Source of the DNA: Armatimonadota bacterium
GTDB taxonomy: Bacteria > Armatimonadota > Zipacnadia > Zipacnadales > UBA11051
Reading direction: 5' to 3'
Assembly: GCA_013178155.1 (NCBI GenBank)
Contig: JABLXH010000010.1
Span: 124,001-188,000 of the forward strand
Length of the DNA stretch: 64,000 bases
Part shown: positions 58,684 to 64,000 of the stretch, in pieces
Position numbering within the stretch: the first letter of the stretch is position 1
Layout: the number at the start of each line of letters is the position of its first letter
Position numbers and translations under genes: made by a program
Notes under the pieces: generated by a model
Told to the model about the DNA's origin: nothing
What the model saw: only the letters and a program-made list of their open reading frames with translations
Databases searched by the model: none

Positions 58684-59739
58684 ATGGCTTACCCAAGACG
58701 AAGCTGGGGTCCGCAGACCGCTCTCTTCAGGAGGTTCTCCGACGTGAATAGAGGGATTCCCTGGACGGTGGCTGTGCCCCCGGAGGTCTATGCCGAGTAC
58801 TGCGGTGTCACCATGCGCCAGTACCACACCGATCCCGCCGCCCAGATGGAAGTGCAGTTGCGCGGGCCCGAGATCTTCCACGAGCGCTACGGACTGCCGC
58901 TGCCCCGTGTGCGTGCCATCGCTCCGGATTTCACGACATACCTTACCGCCTCGGTTTTCGGGCTGGAGTTTGAGGTGTTTGAGGACCAGGTGCCTGCGCC
59001 GCGTGGCCACCCCATCGCCAGCATCGAGGCGGCCGTGGCCCTGGCGGTACCAGACGACCTGAGTACCGTGGGGTATTACCCTCAAGCTCTGGCGTTCTAC
59101 GAATACATGCGTACCCACGCCCCTCAGGGAGTTCAGGTCGGCTTCCCCGGCGGTAGTCAGGCCCCGCTAACCACAGCGGTGCTCCTGCGCGGCGAAGGCT
59201 TTCTCATCGACATTCTGGACCAGCCGGAACTGTCCCACCGCTTTCTGTCGGTCCTGGCGCAAAGCGCCATCCGTCAGCGCGAGTTCGCCGCCAAGGTGAC
59301 CGATAGCCCGGTGCCGGGGGCAGGCCTCGGCTTCACCGACGACTACGGCGGCCTGCTGGGTCCCAGTCTATACTTCGAGTTTGACGTGCAGTACATGCTG
59401 CGCATCGCCAGGCACTTCGGGGCGGCAAACCTGAGCCTGCACAGTGAGCTCCTGCGCCGCCCGCATCTGGCCATCCTGCAGGAGCATGGCTTTGGGTACA
59501 TAGACGTGGGTACCGACCCGTACCTGACCATCACCGACTGTCGCGAGGTGTTACATACTGAGTTCCTGGTGCAGATGAAGACATCGGAGGAGATGCTGCT
59601 CTCTACGCCTGACGCAATCCGACGGCGCTACCGCGAGATGGTTGCGGAGGGGGCACCAAGCATGCTGGTGGAGTTGTGTCGAGGCGTGCCAGAGGAGAAC
59701 GTTCGGGCCTTCATCGAAGTGGCCCGGGAGTACGAATGA
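58684..59739 (+). CDS. Uroporphyrinogen decarboxylase-family (URO-D) methyltransferase-like protein (351 aa)
   Basis: URO-D barrel with 'FEVFEDQVPAPRGHPIAS', 'VGFPGGSQAPLTTAVLLRG', 'FTDDYGGLLGPSLYFEFD' and 'NLSLHSELLRRPHLAILQEHGFGYIDVGTD'. The relatives in this subfamily (MtaA, CmuA-type) transfer methyl groups between corrinoid and thiol cofactors. True HemE arginines of the N-terminus are not recognised, so heme synthesis is unlikely. ATG 58684 follows AAGAGGA. It is alone between the nuo operon (divergent) and the MlrC-like gene (convergent). It could serve with the MttB-like gene 25 kb away. Confidence 0.78.
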   Translation: MAYPRRSWGPQTALFRRFSDVNRGIPWTVAVPPEVYAEYCGVTMRQYHTDPAAQMEVQLRGPEIFHERYGLPLPRVRAIAPDFTTYLTASVFGLEFEVFEDQVPAPRGHPIASIEAAVALAVPDDLSTVGYYPQALAFYEYMRTHAPQGVQVGFPGGSQAPLTTAVLLRGEGFLIDILDQPELSHRFLSVLAQSAIRQREFAAKVTDSPVPGAGLGFTDDYGGLLGPSLYFEFDVQYMLRIARHFGAANLSLHSELLRRPHLAILQEHGFGYIDVGTDPYLTITDCREVLHTEFLVQMKTSEEMLLSTPDAIRRRYREMVAEGAPSMLVELCRGVPEENVRAFIEVAREYE

Positions 59740-59750
59740 AGTCCGGGGCC

Positions 59751-60749
59751 TCAGCCCTGGTCGGTGGAGCGTCCGCAGCACCTGCCACAGCCTGCGCAGT
59801 CGTCGCCATCAGCTTCGGCGCCCATTAGCGCGGCGCAGTGGCACGGGTGCACCATATCACCCGCCCAGGCAGCCAGGGGCAGCTCCTCCAGATCATCGAG
59901 CGGGTAGAGCGGGCGACTGACCTGGCGGTATAACAGGCCTCGCAGCGGTGACGGATCGGTGCGCCTGCGGCTGTCCCAGCACGCTCGCACCACCGCCCGC
60001 TCGTCCAGGGCGGGAGTATCGCAGTAGCAAGCCTGGTAGAAAACCCAGCCCAGAGCGGGGGCGTCCAGCCACGGACTGGCCCGAAAGAGAGCGACAGAGA
60101 CCATGCCCGGGAGGCTCTCGGCCGTCGGGAAATGCTCCCACAGGTGCGCCAGCACCCCGTCCGCTGTGTCCTGACCCTCATCGGTTGTGATGAGCGGCAG
60201 CTTCCAGGCGCTGACCTGGGGGCGGGCGCCCACCTTCAGCGCGTCGGCCATGGCCTGTGCCGCGCGCCGGCCAATGCTCTGCTGGTCAGTGGTCGGATAG
60301 GCGTGGGGGCCCAGGAGCACATCGGCGGCCTGAAGCATGGTCGCCGTGACGTTGGCATGCACATCAAGGGCCGCCACGATGGGTACCTGGGGCCCCACCA
60401 GGTGGCGAACGCGGCTCAGAACCGCTCCCGTGACGTCGGGCTCGGAGAAGGCGGCCGTGGCGCCGTGCAGCGACAGCAGGACACCGTCCGGTGATACCCC
60501 CGCCAGGCCATCGAGGAGCTCACCCAGCAAGCTTTGCCAGGCCTCATCAGCAATCAGTCCGCCAGGAGGCGCCGCGACACGCAGCACGTCCTGCCAGACA
60601 ACCTCTTCGCCCAGCAGTTGGGGCAGGGCGCGCATCCCGGCCAGCACAGGAGAGTCCACTGCCGAGTGGCTGAAGTGGCCCAGCTCGGTGGGGGAATCAG
60701 CGAAACTGTTGGTCTCGTGCCAGAACTCGGCTACGGCTATCGTTCGCAT
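59751..60749 (-). CDS. Short MlrC-like (M81) metallopeptidase-fold protein with Cys-rich tail (332 aa)
   Basis: N-terminal M81/DUF1485 domain: 'AEFWHETNSF' (metal ligands His-Glu), 'LSLHGATAA' and 'DVHANVTATML', as in microcystinase MlrC. MlrC proteins are about 490-520 aa; this one stops near 290 of the first domain and ends in a Cys/His cluster ('HPCHCAALMG', 'DDCAGCGRCCG') instead of the second domain. Metal-dependent amidase activity on a cyclic or modified peptide is plausible. ATG 60749 is 7 bp after the murB stop, so it belongs to the galU-murB operon. Confidence 0.75.
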   Translation of the reverse strand: MRTIAVAEFWHETNSFADSPTELGHFSHSAVDSPVLAGMRALPQLLGEEVVWQDVLRVAAPPGGLIADEAWQSLLGELLDGLAGVSPDGVLLSLHGATAAFSEPDVTGAVLSRVRHLVGPQVPIVAALDVHANVTATMLQAADVLLGPHAYPTTDQQSIGRRAAQAMADALKVGARPQVSAWKLPLITTDEGQDTADGVLAHLWEHFPTAESLPGMVSVALFRASPWLDAPALGWVFYQACYCDTPALDERAVVRACWDSRRRTDPSPLRGLLYRQVSRPLYPLDDLEELPLAAWAGDMVHPCHCAALMGAEADGDDCAGCGRCCGRSTDQG

Positions 60750-60756
60750 CAGGCCG

Positions 60757-61665
60757 CTAGTCCTCGCCCAACACGCGCACTTCAGGATCCAGCCAGATCC
60801 CCTCCTGCTCGTGCACCCGGGTACGGACCTGCTCCAGCAGTTCGAGGACGTCGCGGGCGGTGGCCGTGCCATCGCTGATGATGAAGTTGGCGTGCTTCTC
60901 GGAGATCATGGCGCCGCCCACCCGCATCCCCTTGCCGCCGACGATCTCCACCAGACGGCCCGCGAAGTCACAAGGGGGCCGCTTGAAAATGCACCCGGCT
61001 GACGCCTGGGCCACGGGCTGCTTCCAGCAGCGCTTCTCAATCGTCTCACACAGCTCCGCATGCAGGCGACGCGGGTTACCCTCCTGCAGGCTGAAGGTCA
61101 CGGCGACGATAACCAGGTCACTGTCCTGAAGACTGCTGTAGCGATAGGAGAACTTGAGGGCACCGTGGTCAAGGACCACGGGTTGCCCCTCGAGGTCGAA
61201 GGCCTCAACCTGTCGCACGAGAGAGCCGATATCCTGGTTCCAGGCTCCGGCGTTCATCCACACCGCGCCGCCAACCGACCCCGGAATCCCCGCCGCAAAC
61301 CCCAGCCCCGCCAGACCCCAGTCGGCGGCCATGACGCACAGACGCGCCAGGCTGGCGCCGCTTTGGGCCTCGATGTTCAGGCCGCAGCGCCGGATCTCGC
61401 TGAGATTCTCGGCGAGCTTGATGACCACGCCGCGAATCCCGCCATCCCGCACCAGCACATTGGTTCCATTGCCAATGATGATAGGACGAATGCCGTGGGC
61501 ATGGCAGACCCGCAGGAGCTCCTGGAGCGCCTGCGGGCTGTGGGGTAGAGCCAGAATGTCAGCCGGACCGCCGATGCCAAACGAAGTGTGCTTCGACATC
61601 GGCTCATCGCGGAGTATCTCGACCCCGGGAACGGTATCGAGGTCGGTCGCGAGAAGTATGGCCAT
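60757..61665 (-). CDS. murB: UDP-N-acetylenolpyruvoylglucosamine reductase (MurB)
   Basis: 302 aa, type II length. FAD-binding 'PIIIGNGTNVLV', 'GIPGSVGGAVWMNAGAW' and the C-terminal 'SEKHANFIIS' are conserved. The catalytic segment reads 'ASAGCIFKRPP': Cys occupies the position of the classical proton-donating Ser. It reduces UDP-GlcNAc-enolpyruvate to UDP-MurNAc in peptidoglycan synthesis. Its start abuts the stop of the PRC-barrel gene with no gap. It is not in a division/cell-wall cluster. Confidence 0.95.
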   Translation of the reverse strand: MAILLATDLDTVPGVEILRDEPMSKHTSFGIGGPADILALPHSPQALQELLRVCHAHGIRPIIIGNGTNVLVRDGGIRGVVIKLAENLSEIRRCGLNIEAQSGASLARLCVMAADWGLAGLGFAAGIPGSVGGAVWMNAGAWNQDIGSLVRQVEAFDLEGQPVVLDHGALKFSYRYSSLQDSDLVIVAVTFSLQEGNPRRLHAELCETIEKRCWKQPVAQASAGCIFKRPPCDFAGRLVEIVGGKGMRVGGAMISEKHANFIISDGTATARDVLELLEQVRTRVHEQEGIWLDPEVRVLGED

Positions 61666-62733
61666 CTAGGCGTTGTTACTCTCTTTCCTGGTGCGCCGCT
61701 TCGGAGCGGCAGGCTTCTCGGCGGGGACCTCACTATCGGGCGTGGCTTCTTCGGCCTCGGCACAAGGTTCGGCGGGAACCTCGCCCGGAGCCTCGGTTTC
61801 GGCCGCCCCCTCCTCTGCCGGAACGGACCCCGCCGGCTCCGCTACGGCCTGCTCGGCTGCGGCGCCCTGGCCGGCCTCGCTGGTGACCTGTTTGGCCTTT
61901 GCGCCGAGCTCCTGAGCTTCTTCCTTGATTGTCTCAGCGACCTTCTGCGCCCGCTCCTTGGCCTTCTCGCTGAGCTCCTCGGCCCGCTCCTTGACCTCTG
62001 CCGCTTCCTTCTTCAGGACCTCGGCCCCCTTGCCGACCTTCTCCTCCACCTTCTCAGCCGCCTGCTGGTACTGCTCCTTGGCCTTCTCCGTGAGGTCGCC
62101 GGCGCGCTCCTTGACCACCGCTGCCTCTTTCCGCAGGGCCTCCGCCCCCTTGTCCACGGCCTCCTCAACCTTCTCGGCGGTCTGCTGGTACTGCTCCTTG
62201 ACCTTCTGTCCGAGGCTGTTGAGCTTGGCCAGCAGACCCCCTGTCTCGCGTCCCTGCTGGGCCACCAGCTCATCCGGTATGATGACAGCATCCTGACCAT
62301 GAACAGACCCGGCGATGACTGGCAGGACCAGGATGCCCTCGGCCATGTCACGCAGTGGGCCGGCTGAGACCTCGTACCGGTTCACGACCTTCTCCAGGGG
62401 GTCTATGTAGACCGCGGCGACAGCACCCAGGCGGCGGCCGGAGGTGGTGAAGACCTGCAGCGGGGCGGCATTGGCAGGACGCCGGAACTTGTCCAGCTCG
62501 GGCAAGTCAGCTCGCGGCTTGAGGACCTGGCGATTGGACACCATCACCACATCGGCCCCAATGGTCTGGATGTCATCAGCGGCAACGGCTTGCTCCCCCG
62601 CCGCGGTGTTCACCATTATGCCCAGCACCCGACCCTGGGAAAGGTCCACGACTACCTGGCTGACCGTCCCCAGGTTCACGGCTTCCTCGATCGTCAGTAC
62701 CCGCAAGCCAACAATGGTGTCAATGTCTCGCAT
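61666..62733 (-). CDS. PRC-barrel protein with apolipoprotein-like coiled-coil repeats (355 aa)
   Basis: Two PRC-barrel domains: about 1-75 ('IDTIVGLRVLTIEEAVNLG', 'GRVLGIMV') and about 85-150 ('PLQVFTTSGRRLGAVAAV'). Then two exact-length 40-residue amphipathic repeats ('EQYQQTAEKVEEAVDKGAEA' and relatives) plus a partial third, from residue 180, and a low-complexity Ala/Glu/Pro tail ending 'PKRRTRKESNNA'. PRC barrels bind membranes or act in photosynthetic and ribosome-maturation proteins; the repeats look lipid-binding. No signal peptide. ATG 62733 follows AGAGGGG and is 1 bp after galU. The role is unknown. Confidence 0.75.
   Translation of the reverse strand: MRDIDTIVGLRVLTIEEAVNLGTVSQVVVDLSQGRVLGIMVNTAAGEQAVAADDIQTIGADVVMVSNRQVLKPRADLPELDKFRRPANAAPLQVFTTSGRRLGAVAAVYIDPLEKVVNRYEVSAGPLRDMAEGILVLPVIAGSVHGQDAVIIPDELVAQQGRETGGLLAKLNSLGQKVKEQYQQTAEKVEEAVDKGAEALRKEAAVVKERAGDLTEKAKEQYQQAAEKVEEKVGKGAEVLKKEAAEVKERAEELSEKAKERAQKVAETIKEEAQELGAKAKQVTSEAGQGAAAEQAVAEPAGSVPAEEGAAETEAPGEVPAEPCAEAEEATPDSEVPAEKPAAPKRRTRKESNNA
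61891..62196. repeat. 120-bp tandem repeat coding for 40-residue amphipathic helices
   Basis: Two full 120-bp units and about half of a third within the PRC-barrel gene, for example 'CTGCTCCTTG' recurs near 62,190 and 62,070. On the minus strand they encode EQYQQ-AEKVEE-V-KGAE-L repeats. Confidence 0.85.
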
Positions 62734-62734
62734 G

Positions 62735-63577
62735 TCAGACCCCTCTTTGTGTTTGGCGCGCCATCGCCCGCAACTCCGCACCATATTCAGGGTGCGCCAG
62801 CCATGCACTCAAGCAGGCATGGCCATAACCCAGAGCGCTGCCCACGTCCCAACGCTCCTCGTCAGGGCTGAGAGGCACACCATAGGCCAATTCCTGCCGG
62901 ACCAGCAGGTGCAGAGCGTCAGTGAGCTGTATCTCCCCACCCACTCCGACAGGCAACTCCCGCAACAGCCCAAAGACGGTGGGCGGCAACACATACCGGG
63001 CACAGATGGCCAGGTTGCTGGGCGCGTGCTCCGGACCGGGCTTCTCCACCAGGTCCAGGATGCGGACGCTGTTGTCCGGCCCCGCCTCTCCTGGCTTCAG
63101 GATGCCGTAGCGGGAGGTGTCCGCTGGCATGACCGTCTGCACGGCAACGGTCGCTGAAGCGCCCGTCTGCGCCTTCACCCGCAGCATCCGCCGTACCAGG
63201 TCGCCAAAGGCGGGACCACCGATGACCGCATCGCCCAACGCCACAAGGAAATCGCCCTCTACAAGCCCCTCGGCACAGAGCACCGCATCGCCCAGGCCCC
63301 GTGGCTGCGGCTGGTAGGCAAAGCGCACGTTCATGTCGTCATCGCCGAACAGCGGCTCCGTGGCCCGCAAGGCCATGAAGTGCTCGGCAATCGCCTCTTT
63401 CTTCTTCCCGATGACGATGACGAAATCCTTCACCCCGCCGCCGATCAGCTCCTCAACGACTAGCTGGATGGCCGGCTTAGGCCCCAACGGCAGCATCTCC
63501 TTGGGGATGGCGTAGGTCAGTGGCCAAAGACGGGTACCCATTCCCGCGGCCGGGATGACAGCAGTCAGACGAGCCAT
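62735..63577 (-). CDS. galU: UTP-glucose-1-phosphate uridylyltransferase (GalU)
   Basis: 280 aa. 'VIPAAGMGTRLWPLTYAIPKEMLPLGPKPAIQ' is the nucleotide-binding loop with the Mg-binding acidic region later, and 'RFAYQPQPRGLGDAVL' and 'LGDAVIGG' are typical. Makes UDP-glucose for glycan and cell-envelope synthesis. ATG 63577 has AGGGG upstream. The PRC-barrel gene follows 1 bp later and murB and the MlrC-like gene complete a four-gene operon. Upstream lies a terminator and tRNA-Thr. Confidence 0.95.
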   Translation of the reverse strand: MARLTAVIPAAGMGTRLWPLTYAIPKEMLPLGPKPAIQLVVEELIGGGVKDFVIVIGKKKEAIAEHFMALRATEPLFGDDDMNVRFAYQPQPRGLGDAVLCAEGLVEGDFLVALGDAVIGGPAFGDLVRRMLRVKAQTGASATVAVQTVMPADTSRYGILKPGEAGPDNSVRILDLVEKPGPEHAPSNLAICARYVLPPTVFGLLRELPVGVGGEIQLTDALHLLVRQELAYGVPLSPDEERWDVGSALGYGHACLSAWLAHPEYGAELRAMARQTQRGV

Positions 63578-63610
63578 TGTGCTGGGCCCCTAGCGTTGAG
63601 GTAGCATGAC

Positions 63611-63648
63611 AAAAGCCTGGTGCACCCCCGGATGGGACGTCACCAGGC
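63611..63648 (-). terminator. Rho-independent terminator after tRNA-Thr
   Basis: On the minus strand GCCTGGTG (63648-63641) pairs with CACCAGGC (63622-63615) around an 18-nt loop, followed by TTTTG (63614-63610). It ends the tRNA transcript before the galU operon. Confidence 0.85.
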
Positions 63649-63661
63649 TCGGTGTTGTCGG

Positions 63662-63736
63662 TGGAGCCAGCGAGCAGATTCGAACTGCTAACCTGCGCTT
63701 TACGAAAGCGCTGCTCTGCCGTTGAGCTACGCTGGC
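63662..63736 (-). tRNA. tRNA-Thr (anticodon CGT)
   Basis: 75 nt with encoded CCA. Acceptor GCCAGCG/CGCTGGC pairs fully. D arm GCTC...GAGC, anticodon stem GCGCT/AGCGC with loop TTCGTAA (anticodon CGT, reading ACG), variable loop AGGTT, and T arm AGCAG-TTCGAAT-CTGCT. Discriminator is T before CCA. Confidence 0.97.
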
Positions 63737-63856
63737 ACTGAAGGCCAGTCACGTCACCGTCAGCGGCCATCCGGCATGGCAAGCCTGTCCACACTCCAGG
63801 CTTGCGCACCACTCCCCGGCGCGTCACCACCGGGGCGGCTGCCGCTTGGAGACGCA

Positions 63857-63886
63857 ATTCTAACCAAACCGGCACCGACAAGTCAA
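63857..63886 (-). promoter_or_regulatory. Promoter of tRNA-Thr
   Basis: Minus strand -35 TTGACT (63881-63886) and -10 TAGAAT (63857-63862), 18-bp spacer. The first transcribed base would be near 63,850, giving a leader of about 115 nt with two stems: a 9-bp GCAAGCCTG/CAGGCTTGC hairpin (63780-63807) and a CCCCGG/CCGGGG stem near 63,818-63,836. Leader processing by RNases would be needed. Confidence 0.7.
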
Positions 63887-63912
63887 GCGCCCGCCGGCCC
63901 ATCCCGGGTGAC

Positions 63913-63957
63913 AAACGCAAAGAAAGCCCTGTCGGCACCGATGCAGCGCCAACAGGG
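63913..63957 (-). terminator. Rho-independent terminator of a transcript entering from the right
   Basis: On the minus strand CCCTGTTGGC (63957-63948) pairs with GCCGACAGGG (63936-63927) with one G-U pair, followed by CTTTCTTTGCGTTT. Its gene lies beyond position 64000; the 43 bases to the edge show no identifiable gene. Confidence 0.65.
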
Positions 63958-64000
63958 AGGTTGGGGTAGAGCACCTGCGGAGGGTCCGGTCGCTGCCCCT

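Noticed and set aside
63958-64000. Second tRNA at the right edge (D-arm-like GGGGTAGAGC)
   Set aside because: No matching GCTC half of the D stem or acceptor arm is found in the visible sequence.
1-64000. Insertion sequences, integrases or phage genes
   Set aside because: No transposase, integrase or structural phage motif was recognised on either strand.

Overview
The window is a GC-rich, densely packed bacterial chromosome segment with about 46 protein genes, one tRNA and no rRNA, CRISPR array, insertion sequence or phage gene. Many genes are chained by ATGA or GTGA stop/start overlaps. Rex beside complex I, AddAB-type end processing and many unusual glycoside-hydrolase-like proteins would fit an uncultured Terrabacteria lineage such as Armatimonadota. 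That placement is inference: no phylogenetic marker was compared.

Layout. 1-5,073: the start of a leftward gene running off the edge (N-terminus like a DEAD/DEAH helicase), then rightward a small membrane protein, an exported TPR protein and a large TIM-barrel-like protein. 5,070-14,158 (leftward): an orphan response regulator, a GHL10-like protein, addB and addA, the last three overlapping. 14,281-26,387 (leftward): dihydroxyacetone kinase subunits dhaK and dhaL, two very large exported glycoside-hydrolase-like proteins, a NapH-type polyferredoxin and a DUF4874/DUF4832 protein. 26,521-29,767 (rightward): an E1-beta dehydrogenase subunit, an exported NTF2-like protein and an Eis-like acetyltransferase. 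29,780-33,000: a GNAT enzyme, an exported protein with a metallothionein-like cysteine tail, and a SIS-domain protein. 33,122-44,717 (rightward): an MttB-family methyltransferase, a cellulase-like enzyme, a cysteine-rich protein, a beta-helix protein, a Gfo/Idh oxidoreductase, an E1-alpha subunit overlapping a glycyl radical enzyme, and a sialidase-like protein.

44,804-58,414 (leftward) is the best-defined block: nuoA-B-C-D-H-I-J-K-L-M-N, encoding an 11-subunit complex I without nuoE, nuoF or nuoG. It starts behind a clear sigma-70 promoter and continues into rex, a trans-polyprenyl diphosphate synthase and a Gly/Met-rich lipoprotein with a TPR tail. A URO-D-like methyltransferase gene diverges from the nuo promoter. 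59,751-63,736 (leftward) holds tRNA-Thr(CGT), galU, a PRC-barrel/coiled-coil protein, murB and a short MlrC-like protein.

Metabolic reading. The organism appears to break down complex or modified glycans with atypical exported enzymes. It handles C3 or polyol intermediates (DhaKL, the glycyl radical enzyme, E1 subunits) and carries redox-linked energy metabolism (11-subunit complex I, Rex, polyferredoxin). Two genes, nuoB and the repeat lipoprotein, are each broken by an apparent single-base indel. These may be assembly errors and should be checked first. No single locus is a clear-cut new defence or mobile system. The best novelty candidates are the E1-alpha/glycyl-radical-enzyme operon, the exported cysteine-repeat protein, the polyferredoxin/DUF4832 pair and the GHL10-addBA operon.
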